64,000 bases of DNA from Brucella sp. 21LCYQ03 (lineage in GTDB: Bacteria > Pseudomonadota > Alphaproteobacteria > Rhizobiales > Rhizobiaceae). A program made the position numbers and the translations under genes. The stretch covers positions 177,999-241,998 of the forward strand of contig NZ_JAMJWE010000004.1 of assembly GCF_023554105.1 (NCBI RefSeq), read 5' to 3'. This document shows positions 1 to 7,932 of this stretch, piece after piece (within the stretch, counting starts at the first letter, position 1; the number at the start of each line of letters is the position of its first letter). The notes under the pieces were generated by a model, which ran no database searches, was not told where the DNA came from, and worked only from the letters and a program-made list of their open reading frames with translations.

Positions 1-130
1 CGGGATCAACGGTGGCCAGCGCCAAAGCGTTTGGGTCATTCACTTCGCTTTTGGTGGCGTCATTCAGCCATTGTGCAAAGAGCTTGAAAGGTTCGGAACT
101 CTGGGTGAAGTCGTCGCTGTTGTCGGTCAT
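1..130 (-). CDS. pdxH: Pyridoxamine 5'-phosphate oxidase, 5' part only
   Basis: Only the first 43 codons lie in the window; the gene continues past base 1. The visible protein begins [18 protein letters not shown] and runs through a conserved Glu-x-[11 protein letters not shown] stretch, which is the N-terminal signature of PdxH. The enzyme uses FMN and oxygen to oxidise pyridoxine or pyridoxamine 5'-phosphate to pyridoxal 5'-phosphate in the cytoplasm. The FMN-binding core is outside the window, so the call rests on the N-terminal match. It is divergent from the lipoprotein gene that follows. Confidence 0.85.
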   Translation of the reverse strand, partial: MTDNSDDFTQSSEPFKLFAQWLNDATKSEVNDPNALALATVDP

Positions 131-387
131 TTTCTGCTATTTCATATCTTCATGAAAGTGTGTGAACGCGAACTTCGTCCATATCGCAAACTTTGTCCAT
201 GCTTTTGCTCAGATGAGCAGATTTTGAGCGTTGTTCTTTGGTAGTGATTTGTTTACCTTGCCTGCGAACCGCTTGTTAACTCCATATCCCCCATATTCAC
301 TGCATCTTTAGGATGTATTTAAGGGAATACCCGTTGGCCGCTGGACTTGCTCGCCGCGAGATAAATGATGTGATCTGCACACGAAGC

Positions 388-804
388 ATGGCCCTGATCC
401 GCCATGTGGCACTCGCTGCCGTCCTGGTTTCGCTCGCAGGTTGTGCGATGGGCGGAGTTGGTATCGACAAAGCGGTTCCTGATTCCTCGACCATCACTGG
501 CTCTATAAAGTCCGTCGAAAAAGACGAGACGGATAATGGCAAGCGTTCCGACCAGTCTACAATCAAGAGCATTGTGTCAGCACTGAACTTTACCCAATGG
601 GGTAAGAATCCGGTTCCGTGGGCTAATCCCGATACCGGCAGTCAGGGTGCCATCACCACTATTGCCGAAACAAAATCCAACGACACGCTGTGCCGCCAGT
701 TTGAAACTTCGCGCGAAGCTTTCGATGGCGTTTCGATCTATCGCGGTGAAACCTGTATGCAGCGCGGCGGTGAGTGGACATTAACCTCATTTGCACCGCT
801 TTAG
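388..804 (+). CDS. RT0821/Lpp0805-type small surface lipoprotein
   Basis: A 138-residue protein with a lipoprotein signal: basic start (MALIRHV), hydrophobic core, and a lipobox ending Leu-Ala-Gly-Cys near residue 19. The mature part is polar, with a C-terminal domain carrying two Cys residues and a closing segment with RGGEWTLTSF. This resembles the small surface-antigen family annotated RT0821/Lpp0805 in alphaproteobacteria, whose function is unknown. An in-frame start exists at 313, but beginning at 388 puts the signal peptide at the N terminus, so 388 is preferred. It stands alone between divergent pdxH and the dnaJ-like gene. Family assignment is from memory of similar proteins; the lipoprotein nature is directly visible. 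Confidence 0.75.
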   Translation: MALIRHVALAAVLVSLAGCAMGGVGIDKAVPDSSTITGSIKSVEKDETDNGKRSDQSTIKSIVSALNFTQWGKNPVPWANPDTGSQGAITTIAETKSNDTLCRQFETSREAFDGVSIYRGETCMQRGGEWTLTSFAPL

Positions 805-918
805 GCTTTTTAGAAAACCTTACGCTATTGCTCTGGAAGTTTTCTGGCTTAGTACTCATATTACGGCAAAGTGAGTCTAACGGCTGATAAATCAGTCATT
901 TTCCCGAATGAGGACTAT

Positions 919-1842
919 ATGCGCGATCCCTATAGCGTGTTGGGCGTCGCCAAAACGGCGAAGCCCGAAGAAATAAAATCGGCTTTCCGCAAGCTGGCCA
1001 AGAAATACCATCCGGATCAGAATCAAAATGATCCGAAGGCGCAAGAGCGCTTTTCCGAAATCAATCAGGCCTATGAGATTGTCGGCGATAAAGACAAGCG
1101 CGGTCAGTTTGACCGGGGCGAAATCGATGCTGAAGGCAAGCAGGCATTTCAGGGCTTTGGCGGGCAGGGTGGTTTCGGCAGTCAATCTGGATTTGGTGGT
1201 GGCGGCGATCCTTTCGCTGGTTTTCGTCAGCGTGGCGGTGGCCAGCAGGGTGGTTTCGGCGGTGGTGCCGAAGACATTCTCAATGATATATTCGGTGGTG
1301 CTTTTGGCGGCGGCGGTGGTCGTACGCGTCAGCGTGGTCCCATCAAAGGCGATGATCTGGCTGCTTCGATCAACATCACGCTTGAGCAGGCTGCCGGCGC
1401 TGACAAGGTAGAGGCCGTTTTTCCGAATGGCAAACACCTGAAAATCAAGCTGCCGCAGTTTGTTGAAGATGGTCAGACCATTCGCCTGAAAGGTCAGGGC
1501 GAGCATGTCGTCGGCGGTACGCCGGGCGATGCGCTGGTGACGATCCATTTCAAGCCAAGTGCGCGCTTCCGGCTTGAAGGCCGCGATGTGCATGTTGATC
1601 TGCCGGTTGAACTTGCAGACGCAGCGCTTGGTGGCAAAGCAGAGGTCGAAACGCTGAGCGGTCGTATTGCAGTCAAGGTGCCTGCATGGTCGAGTTCGGA
1701 TAAGGTTTTGCGTCTTAAGGGCAAAGGACTGCCGCTCAAAGCCGGTGGCCATGGCGATCTCTATGTTCATGTTCGCATCATGTTGCCGGAAGGTGGCGAT
1801 GCAGAATTGGAAGAATTTCTGAAAAAACGCAAAGGCGACTAA
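919..1842 (+). CDS. DnaJ-class co-chaperone, CbpA-like (type II Hsp40)
   Basis: A 307-residue J-domain protein. The J domain occupies about residues 3-70 with the HPD motif at 31-33 (KKYHPDQ), which stimulates DnaK ATPase. It is followed by a long Gly/Phe-rich linker (about 75-145, with many GGFGG units) and a C-terminal substrate-binding region of two beta domains. There are no CxxCxGxG zinc repeats, so it is CbpA-like rather than canonical DnaJ. The start at 919 is chosen because the J domain begins immediately after it and GAGG lies just upstream; an in-frame start at 871 would add 16 poorly conserved residues. It sits upstream of fabI but is separated by about 160 bases with a hairpin. 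Confidence 0.9.
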   Translation: MRDPYSVLGVAKTAKPEEIKSAFRKLAKKYHPDQNQNDPKAQERFSEINQAYEIVGDKDKRGQFDRGEIDAEGKQAFQGFGGQGGFGSQSGFGGGGDPFAGFRQRGGGQQGGFGGGAEDILNDIFGGAFGGGGGRTRQRGPIKGDDLAASINITLEQAAGADKVEAVFPNGKHLKIKLPQFVEDGQTIRLKGQGEHVVGGTPGDALVTIHFKPSARFRLEGRDVHVDLPVELADAALGGKAEVETLSGRIAVKVPAWSSSDKVLRLKGKGLPLKAGGHGDLYVHVRIMLPEGGDAELEEFLKKRKGD

Positions 1843-1868
1843 TAAGCTTTTGTCGCTTTTACTGGTGC

Positions 1869-1895
1869 CGGATCGCTGCACTGGGCGGCGATCCG
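1869..1895 (+). terminator. Hairpin after the dnaJ-like gene
   Basis: Inverted repeat CGGATCGC (1869-1876) with GCGATCCG (1888-1895) and an 11-base loop, 26 bases after the stop. The downstream tract is only moderately T-rich (tcgcttagatttta), so it is a weak intrinsic-terminator candidate. Confidence 0.4.
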
Positions 1896-2001
1896 TCGCT
1901 TAGATTTTATAATACCCGGCTTTTTATGCGCAATTGCTTGAAGCCTGTGCAATGCTGTGCGATAGGGCATCTAGTTGATTATATTTCGATGAGGACCCTT
2001 A

Positions 2002-2820
2002 ATGACCGCAAAGTCAGGTTTGTTGCAGGGCAAGCGCGGATTGATTCTGGGCGTAGCCAACAACCGTTCTATCGCCTGGGGCATTGCCAAGGCCGCTCGT
2101 GAAGCTGGTGCGGAACTCGCATTCACCTATCAGGGTGATGCGCTGAAGAAGCGCGTCGAGCCGCTTGCCGAAGAACTGGATGCTTTTGTTGCCGGACATT
2201 GCGATGTTGCCGACGGTGCAAGCATTGATGCTGTTTTTGAAGCATTGGAAAAGAAGTGGGGCAAGCTCGACTTCGTCGTTCACGCCATTGGTTTCTCCGA
2301 TAAGGACGAACTGACTGGTCGTTATGTCGACACCAGCGAAGCCAATTTCCAGAACACCATGCTGATTTCTGTTTATTCGCTGACCGCGATTTCGCGTCGT
2401 GCGGAAAAATTGATGAATGACGGTGGTTCGATTCTCACGCTGACCTATTATGGCGCTGAAAAAGTTATGCCGAACTACAACGTCATGGGCGTTGCAAAGG
2501 CAGCTCTTGAAGCCAGCGTGAAGTATCTGGCCGTTGATCTTGGACCGCAGAACATTCGCGTGAATGCGATTTCGGCAGGCCCGATCAAGACGCTGGCAGC
2601 GTCCGGCATCGGTGACTTCCGCTACATTCTCAAGTGGAACGAATATAACGCACCGCTGCGCCGCACGGTTACGATTGATGAAGTGGGCGATGTTGGCCTT
2701 TACTTCCTCTCCGACCTCTCGCGCTCGGTAACCGGTGAAGTCCACCATGCCGACAGCGGCTATCATGTCATCGGCATGAAAGCGGTTGACGCGCCGGACA
2801 TCTCGGTCATCAAAGACTGA
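2002..2820 (+). CDS. fabI: Enoyl-[acyl-carrier-protein] reductase (NADH) FabI
   Basis: A 272-residue enzyme catalysing the last step of each fatty acid elongation round, reducing trans-2-enoyl-ACP with NADH. The N-terminal nucleotide motif GVANNRSIAWG (about 17-27) is diagnostic of FabI within the SDR superfamily. The catalytic tyrosine and lysine are Tyr159 and Lys166 with the FabI spacing of six residues, and the extra conserved Tyr lies in TYYG near 148. Length matches the family. The start follows AGGACCC. A strong intrinsic terminator follows the stop, so it is probably transcribed alone. The rest of the fatty acid synthesis genes are far downstream at 38.6-42.3 kb. Confidence 0.96.
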   Translation: MTAKSGLLQGKRGLILGVANNRSIAWGIAKAAREAGAELAFTYQGDALKKRVEPLAEELDAFVAGHCDVADGASIDAVFEALEKKWGKLDFVVHAIGFSDKDELTGRYVDTSEANFQNTMLISVYSLTAISRRAEKLMNDGGSILTLTYYGAEKVMPNYNVMGVAKAALEASVKYLAVDLGPQNIRVNAISAGPIKTLAASGIGDFRYILKWNEYNAPLRRTVTIDEVGDVGLYFLSDLSRSVTGEVHHADSGYHVIGMKAVDAPDISVIKD

Positions 2821-2832
2821 TTTAAGCATTCC

Positions 2833-2872
2833 AAAATCCCGAAAAGTTGACCGACTTTTCGGGATTTTTCTT
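2833..2872 (+). terminator. Intrinsic terminator of fabI
   Basis: A 15-base perfect stem, 2833-2847 pairing with 2854-2868 (arms contain ATCCCGAAAAGT and ACTTTTCGGGAT), six-base loop, followed by a T-rich tail. It lies 12 bases after the fabI stop. Confidence 0.9.
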
Positions 2873-2933
2873 TGTCTCTTCATCGCCGAAGGGGCTATTC
2901 AAAATAGAATTACTTGCAGACAGAGGTGTGATT

Positions 2934-3524
2934 TTGGCCCGCGAGATCATCTATTTTTCGCGTCATGGTGAGACGGATTGGAATGTTGCGCAGCGCATTC
3001 AGGGACAGCTTGATATTGATATCAATGCGCATGGCCGCACACAGGCAGATCGAAATGGTGATATGCTGAAATCGTTGATCGGCGATGGCGCTGGTTACGA
3101 TTTTGTTGCAAGCCCTCTGCGCCGCACCCGCGAAACCATGGAGCGCATTCGCCTGCGCATGGGCCTTGATCCTTATGATTTCCGCACCGACCCGCAATTG
3201 ATGGAAGTGAATTTCGGCGATTGGCAGGGCTTCATGATGGAAGACATTGCCAAAGAGCGCGAAGATCTTCTCGATGCCCGCGCTCAGGACAAGTGGAATT
3301 TTATACCGCCGGGCGAGACGGCTGAAAGCTATATGCGCCTGTCACAGCGCATTGGCCGCTGGGTCGAAGCGGTTGAATGGCCAACGGTCTGCGTGACGCA
3401 TGGCGGCTGCATTCGCACGCTGTTCTATCTCTATGGCGATATGGATGGCCATGCTGCGGCCAATCTCTCGATCCCGCAGGACAAGATCCTGAAATTCGAG
3501 AACAACAAGCTTGAGTGGGTTTAA
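2934..3524 (+). CDS. Histidine phosphatase (phosphoglycerate mutase-like) family protein
   Basis: A protein of about 196 residues with the family signature RHGETDWN near residues 10-17 that supplies the phosphorylated histidine, a second conserved Arg pair in ASPLRRTRETM, and the C-terminal catalytic His in VTHGGCIRTL. These features define the histidine phosphatase superfamily (phosphoglycerate mutase, CobC, broad phosphatases); the substrate cannot be told from sequence. I choose the TTG start at 2934 because AGAGG at 2922-2926 is seven bases upstream and the conserved beta strand starts directly after it; in-frame GTG at 2928 and ATG at 2847 are alternatives. The stop overlaps the stop of the convergent chloride channel gene by four bases. 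Confidence 0.88.
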   Translation: MAREIIYFSRHGETDWNVAQRIQGQLDIDINAHGRTQADRNGDMLKSLIGDGAGYDFVASPLRRTRETMERIRLRMGLDPYDFRTDPQLMEVNFGDWQGFMMEDIAKEREDLLDARAQDKWNFIPPGETAESYMRLSQRIGRWVEAVEWPTVCVTHGGCIRTLFYLYGDMDGHAAANLSIPQDKILKFENNKLEWV

Positions 3525-4873
3525 GCCAGCCCCGTATGCGACTCGGCTGGCCTGTCTTTCGGTTTGATGCCAGCCTGTGCCAGTGTTCGATCAAGAAGCT
3601 GTTCATAGATAGGCTTACCGCCAATCCATTGCGCAACAAGATTGGCTGTGAGGCAGGTGGCAATCAGCGGCATCGCCATGCCATATGCACCTGTGAGTTC
3701 GAGCGTCAGAACAACGCCGACAATTGGCGCGCGAACCGATGCCGTAAACAGCCCGCCCATCGCGGCAATCGCAAATGCCAGCGGCATGATGCCTGCATCG
3801 GGCAGAAGCACACTGATGATGCCAGCAAACGCCAGTCCGATACAGGTCGCCAGTGTGAGCATTGGCGCAAAAATGCCGCCCGGAACACCGCTGGAATAGC
3901 TGCCGACCATGGTGAAATAGCGCGCAAAGGCCAGCAGAAGCAGCAATGCCAAGCCGGTTTTCTGGTGAGCAAGCTCCATGATGATATGCTCGCCGCCAGT
4001 GACCGAATAAGGCAACACAATAAACAGTGCTCCCACGCATAGCCCGATGATCGCCGGATAAAGATAAGGCACGCGATTGTGCATACGCGCTGCAAAATCG
4101 ACCGCCCACATGATGCCACCATTGAGCGCCACGCCAACGAAGCCAAGCAGACAGCCGAGCACCACAAAGGCGGGGAGATGTTCAAGCGCTGCTTTTACAT
4201 CAGGCATCGACATATCGGGTGCGGTTCCGCCGATAATCTGCGTCATAACGGTTGCGAGAAGGGCGGCCGCGATCACACCCATATAGGTGCGGAATGTATA
4301 GGGAAACTGCTTGTGGGTTTCTTCAACGATAAACAGAACACCGGCTAGTGGCGCATTAAACGCGCAGGCAAGACCCGCAGCCGCGCCCGCAGCCAGGATG
4401 CCACGCCGTTCAGTTTCGCTGACTTTGAAGAAATCAGTAATTGCAGCACCAAGTGATGCGCCAATGTGGATGGTCGGGCCTTCGCGCCCCAGAACGAGGC
4501 CTGATGAGATTGACGTGATGCCCATGAGAAATTTTACAGGCAGGACACGCCGCCAGCGGACTTCACGCAAGCCTTCCATCGCGCCTTCAATTTCCTGAAC
4601 GCCACTGCCGCCAGCTTCGGGCGCAAAACGACGAACAATGAAAGCTGCAAGAACTGTGCAGCACATTGTAAACAGTGCTGCTGCAACGATAAGCGATGTT
4701 CCGGTGATGTATTGGCCCAGCTTCTGCGGCCATGTCATCAATGCATCAATGATAAGATGAAAATAAGATCCGACAGTTCCGGTCAACATTCCAGTTAGCG
4801 CCGCAAAGAATACATAGCGCGCTTGTGCCGATCGATTTCCCGGCCTGTCGAGTGATTTTATCGGATCATCCAT
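3521..4873 (-). CDS. CLC-family chloride channel/antiporter
   Basis: A polytopic membrane protein of about 450 residues. Three signature regions of CLC proteins are visible: GSGVQE (about 89-94), GREGPTIHIG (129-138, gating glutamate Glu131) and GVPGGIFAP in the C-terminal half. The internal proton glutamate of exchangers is also present (Glu185 in VEETHKQF), so the protein should exchange Cl- for H+ rather than act as a passive channel. There are no C-terminal CBS domains. The ATG at 4873 has GGGG upstream; an in-frame TTG at 4888 is possible. It overlaps the phosphatase gene tail to tail and is divergent from the toxin-antitoxin operon. Likely role: ion balance or acid tolerance at the inner membrane (inference). 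Confidence 0.92.
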   Translation of the reverse strand: MDDPIKSLDRPGNRSAQARYVFFAALTGMLTGTVGSYFHLIIDALMTWPQKLGQYITGTSLIVAAALFTMCCTVLAAFIVRRFAPEAGGSGVQEIEGAMEGLREVRWRRVLPVKFLMGITSISSGLVLGREGPTIHIGASLGAAITDFFKVSETERRGILAAGAAAGLACAFNAPLAGVLFIVEETHKQFPYTFRTYMGVIAAALLATVMTQIIGGTAPDMSMPDVKAALEHLPAFVVLGCLLGFVGVALNGGIMWAVDFAARMHNRVPYLYPAIIGLCVGALFIVLPYSVTGGEHIIMELAHQKTGLALLLLLAFARYFTMVGSYSSGVPGGIFAPMLTLATCIGLAFAGIISVLLPDAGIMPLAFAIAAMGGLFTASVRAPIVGVVLTLELTGAYGMAMPLIATCLTANLVAQWIGGKPIYEQLLDRTLAQAGIKPKDRPAESHTGLA

Positions 4874-4992
4874 CGATGTTTGCCCCAAGACTCAATACTC
4901 GGCCTGACCGGATTATTGGAGGCCCCCATCTCTCGGACACAAGCAGACTCGGCCTTAAAAGTCTAGCAACGACGTCACCCGGAAGATCATTA

Positions 4993-5021
4993 TTTGCCAT
5001 TTGGCAAAATTATGCTATATT
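4993..5021 (+). promoter_or_regulatory. Promoter with palindromic operator for the Xre/RES operon
   Basis: A perfect 7-base inverted repeat TTTGCCA-TT-TGGCAAA occupies 4993-5008. It contains a -35-like TTGCCA (4994-4999) followed, 16 bases later, by a -10-like TATATT (5016-5021). An operator covering the -35 and spacer is what an autoregulated antitoxin would use. The assignment as autoregulation is inference from position. Confidence 0.6.
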
Positions 5022-5043
5022 TTCGCCATAAGGAAGGTGCGCG

Positions 5044-5457
5044 ATGGAACTTCAGCCGATCAGTATCACGCCAGCAGGCACTCTGACGCATGCGATTACC
5101 GACGAAGAAGCCGGTGCATTGGCGCGCACAACGGTTAATTTGCTAAAGGTCTGGAAGCTTTCGGATATGGAAGCCTGCACATTGTTGGGCGATATGTCGC
5201 CGCGCACATGGGCGCGCTGGAAAGACGGCAGCATTGGCCGGATTGATCGCGACCTGCGGATGCGTATGGCGCATCTGATGGGTATTCACAAAGGCCTGCG
5301 CTATATGTTCCGCGATGCCGCACGCGGCTACGCATGGATCAGAAAGCCCAATGACGCTTTCGGCGGTCTTTCGGCGCTTGATCTTATGCTGCGCGGCGAA
5401 ATTGCTGATCTCGCCGCCCTTCGCGAATGGCTCAATGCGGAGCGCGGCGCGTGGTAA
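5044..5457 (+). CDS. MbcA/ParS/Xre-family antitoxin
   Basis: A 137-residue protein with an N-terminal helix-turn-helix-like region (about 15-65, containing SPRTWARWKDG) and a C-terminal DUF2384 (MbcA/ParS) domain (about 75-135) ending in a helix with GGLSALDLML and LREWLNAERG. This architecture is the usual partner of RES-domain toxins; it neutralises the toxin and represses the operon. GGAAGG precedes the ATG. The toxin's likely GTG start lies within the last codons of this gene, so the two are translationally coupled. The palindromic promoter just upstream fits autoregulation. Confidence 0.9.
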   Translation: MELQPISITPAGTLTHAITDEEAGALARTTVNLLKVWKLSDMEACTLLGDMSPRTWARWKDGSIGRIDRDLRMRMAHLMGIHKGLRYMFRDAARGYAWIRKPNDAFGGLSALDLMLRGEIADLAALREWLNAERGAW

Positions 5458-6149
5458 GCGGATTGGCGCAAAAGCGACATGTTCAATGGCCGCAGACGTT
5501 TCGTATTATCCGCTCCATTCATCCGCCAATCGATCTGTTTGAAGATATTGCCGACCCGCGTGACTGGGAAGCACTGGCTTCGGTCGAGGAAAAAACCAAT
5601 CCGCGTATTCGGTTTGAAATCGGAGATTTGGGCAAAGTTCCGGCCGACCGGCGCGTTGCAGGGCAGGGCGCAACCTATGTGATGGCGCCTTTTGTGCATT
5701 GTTCGATAACCCGTCCGGGGCGTTTCAGCGATGGCAGTTACGGCATCTATTATGCCGCTGATCGCGAAGATGTGGCACTGGCTGAAACCATTCATCATCA
5801 TGAAAAATTCATGCGCGCAACCAAGGAAGAGCCGGGCTGGACCTCAGATTTTCGGGTGCTGATTGGCAGTGTGGATAAGGAATTAGACGACGTGAGCGCA
5901 GCTCCGGGTGTCCTTGATCCGGTCGATTATGCAGCGTCTCATGTTGCCGGAAGAGACCTGCGCGCAAGCGGCAGTCATGGGCTTCTATGGCCAAGTGTGC
6001 GGATGCGCGGTGGCTGTTGTATCGGGATTTTCTGGCCGAATGTTATAACGATTCCCGTTCAGGGTCGGCATTACAGTTATCATTGGGACGGAACCCGTGT
6101 CGATTTCGTTCGTCAATACGACACGGGCGAAGTGCTTGCTGTAAGCTGA
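5451..6149 (+). CDS. RES-domain toxin (NAD+-degrading type)
   Basis: A protein of about 232 residues with a RES domain across about residues 70-215. The conserved polar residues are present: Arg in TRPGRFSDGSYG, Tyr in GIYYAADR, the Glu in VALAETIHHHE, and the Ser in GLLWPSVR followed by a glycine pair. Characterised members (MbcT, Res) degrade NAD+, with the antitoxin blocking the pocket. Starting at GTG 5451 overlaps the antitoxin stop by seven bases (GTGGTAA), and GGAG lies about ten bases upstream, which fits coupling; the ATG at 5427 lies further inside the antitoxin. The gene appears intact. Confidence 0.88.
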   Translation: MVSGLAQKRHVQWPQTFRIIRSIHPPIDLFEDIADPRDWEALASVEEKTNPRIRFEIGDLGKVPADRRVAGQGATYVMAPFVHCSITRPGRFSDGSYGIYYAADREDVALAETIHHHEKFMRATKEEPGWTSDFRVLIGSVDKELDDVSAAPGVLDPVDYAASHVAGRDLRASGSHGLLWPSVRMRGGCCIGIFWPNVITIPVQGRHYSYHWDGTRVDFVRQYDTGEVLAVS

Positions 6150-6151
6150 TG

Positions 6152-6403
6152 TTACGGCGCTTCCTGAATGTCGGTGATGAAGCGCGTATTATCGGCTTCA
6201 TCATAAAGAATGATGACCTTCATGCCCTTGTTGATGGCGGAATAATCGAACTCGCCCGGCAACTTATAGGTCTTGCCGTCATCAAGCGTAATCGTTTCCT
6301 TATCCTGATTGATGCCAGTGATCTTGCCTTCAACATCATCTGCCATTGCGACGGTCGAAAAGAGCGAAGCAATGATAAAGAGCAGTCCCACAATATATTG
6401 CAT
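6152..6403 (-). CDS. DUF1344 family small exported protein
   Basis: An 83-residue protein with an N-terminal signal peptide (MQYIVGLLFIIASLF, cleavage likely after Ala-Met-Ala) and a short beta-rich domain with EGKITGINQDKETITLDDG, typical of DUF1344 proteins common in Rhizobiales. Function unknown; the fold looks OB-like. The start is fixed by AGGAGG seven bases upstream (6411-6417); a longer in-frame ORF reaches 6496 but lacks this site. Its stop lies two bases from the stop of the RES gene, so the two converge. Confidence 0.8.
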   Translation of the reverse strand: MQYIVGLLFIIASLFSTVAMADDVEGKITGINQDKETITLDDGKTYKLPGEFDYSAINKGMKVIILYDEADNTRFITDIQEAP

Positions 6404-6705
6404 GGGTGCTATCCTCCATTTGGGTGCCCGACCGTCCACTGACTGATTCGACACGAATTGCATTTTGCGATTGTTCCCGGATTTTTTAGCAAACACTAAG
6501 AGCTGAAACCGAGGGAAGCAACTTCATTTGTGGGCGTATTTTAGCCGGTGGAATGTGTCAAAAAGAATGCGGCATGTGGATGATCTGATGGAAATTTTGC
6601 GATCCTGATGCGCTATGCCCAGCAATAATTTGACCGTTGCTCAAAAGGCCAATAAAACCGCCCCATATCTTGCCGGAAAAGGCGCTCCGTAATCAGGCTT
6701 AGCTC

Positions 6706-7800
6706 ATGTCTCATAACAGTTTCGGTCATCTGTTCCGCGTAACAACCTGGGGTGAAAGCCATGGTATTGCGCTTGGTTGTGTCGTGGATGGCTGCCCTCC
6801 CGGCATCACATTTACCGAGGCCGAAATTCAATCCTATCTCGATAAGCGCAAGCCGGGTCAGTCAAAATACACGACGCAGCGCCGCGAGCCGGATCAGGTT
6901 CGTGTGCTTTCCGGTGTGCTTTTAGGCGACGATGGCGTCACGATGACCACCACTGGCACGCCAATTTCGATGATGATCGAAAACACCGATCAGCGTTCCA
7001 AGGATTATGGTGACATTGCACGGCAATATCGTCCGGGCCATGCCGATTATGCCTATGATGTGAAATATGGCATTCGCGATTTTCGCGGTGGTGGACGCTC
7101 TTCGGCGCGCGAAACCGCTGCGCGCGTTGCAGCAGGTGCTATTGCGCGTAAGGTTGTTCCGGGTTTGCAGGTGCGTGGCGCGCTGGTCTCGATGGGCGTT
7201 CACGACATTGATCGCTCGCGCTGGGACTGGAACGAAGTCGATAACAACCCGTTCTTCACGCCGGATGCGGGTTCGGTCGAGGTATTTGCAGAATATCTTG
7301 ATGGCATCCGCAAGAACGGCTCGTCCATTGGCGCGATTATTGAAATCGTGGCCGAAGGTGTTCCTGCCGGTATCGGTGCGCCGATCTACGGCAAGCTCGA
7401 TCAGGACATTGCAAGCTATCTCATGTCGATCAATGCCGTGAAGGGCGTTGAGATTGGCAATGGTTTTGAAGCCGCGCGTCTAACTGGCGAAGAAAATGCC
7501 GACGAAATGCGGATTGGTAATGATGGCCAGCCGGTGTTCCTATCCAATCATGCCGGTGGTGTGTTGGGCGGCATTGCAACCGGTGCGCCGGTCGTCTCGC
7601 GTTTCGCAGTGAAGCCAACATCGTCGATCCTTACGCCGCGCAAGTCGATTGATGCGCAGGGCAAGGAAGTGGATGTGATGACCAAGGGGCGTCATGATCC
7701 TTGCGTGGGCATCCGCGCTGTGCCGATTGGCGAAGCGATGGTCGCTTGTGCCATTGCCGATCATTATCTGCGCCATCGCGGACAGACAGGACGCGTATAA
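6706..7800 (+). CDS. aroC: Chorismate synthase
   Basis: A 364-residue enzyme that converts 5-enolpyruvylshikimate 3-phosphate to chorismate using reduced FMN, the last step of the shikimate pathway. The three family signatures are visible: [18 protein letters not shown] near the N terminus, [18 protein letters not shown] (about 105-122) with [11 protein letters not shown] directly after, and [18 protein letters not shown] near the C terminus. Length is standard. It precedes ribB by about 130 bases that hold a nested palindromic repeat; no terminator is evident, so read-through to ribB is possible. Confidence 0.97.
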   Translation: MSHNSFGHLFRVTTWGESHGIALGCVVDGCPPGITFTEAEIQSYLDKRKPGQSKYTTQRREPDQVRVLSGVLLGDDGVTMTTTGTPISMMIENTDQRSKDYGDIARQYRPGHADYAYDVKYGIRDFRGGGRSSARETAARVAAGAIARKVVPGLQVRGALVSMGVHDIDRSRWDWNEVDNNPFFTPDAGSVEVFAEYLDGIRKNGSSIGAIIEIVAEGVPAGIGAPIYGKLDQDIASYLMSINAVKGVEIGNGFEAARLTGEENADEMRIGNDGQPVFLSNHAGGVLGGIATGAPVVSRFAVKPTSSILTPRKSIDAQGKEVDVMTKGRHDPCVGIRAVPIGEAMVACAIADHYLRHRGQTGRV

Positions 7801-7814
7801 AATATTCAGAGACA

Positions 7815-7909
7815 AGTTTCAGGAACTTTGGGCCGGTTCTGAGTATGTCGCGGAAAAGTGGGAACCGGTTTTCCGATAACGACATGCGTGAAAGCGAGAT
7901 ACTGAAACT
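7815..7909. repeat. Nested palindromic intergenic element
   Basis: Between aroC and ribB. Outer arms AGTTTCAG (7815-7822) and CTGAAACT (7902-7909); inner stem ATGTCG-CGGAAAA (7845-7857) pairs with TTTTCCG, a four-base bulge, and CGACAT (7869-7885). The core CGGAAAAGTGGGAACCGG resembles a second copy at 62140-62182 that has the same stem-plus-bulge shape. It looks like one of the short dispersed palindromic repeats of Rhizobiales genomes. Confidence 0.65.
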
Positions 7910-7932
7910 GAGGGACAAAGATTGAGGCTGAA

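Noticed and set aside
1140..1330. Tandem repeat or CRISPR-like array in the dnaJ-like gene
   Set aside because: The repetition encodes a Gly/Phe-rich linker normal for J-domain proteins and has no spacer structure.
892..1881. Long minus-strand ORF of about 329 codons
   Set aside because: It lies opposite the dnaJ-like gene, whose J domain and HPD motif are clear; the antisense product shows no recognisable domain.
2014..2883. Minus-strand ORF of about 289 codons
   Set aside because: Antisense of fabI, with low-complexity composition typical of a shadow frame.
7801..7932. FMN riboswitch upstream of ribB
   Set aside because: The conserved FMN aptamer core was not found; the segment is instead a nested palindromic repeat.
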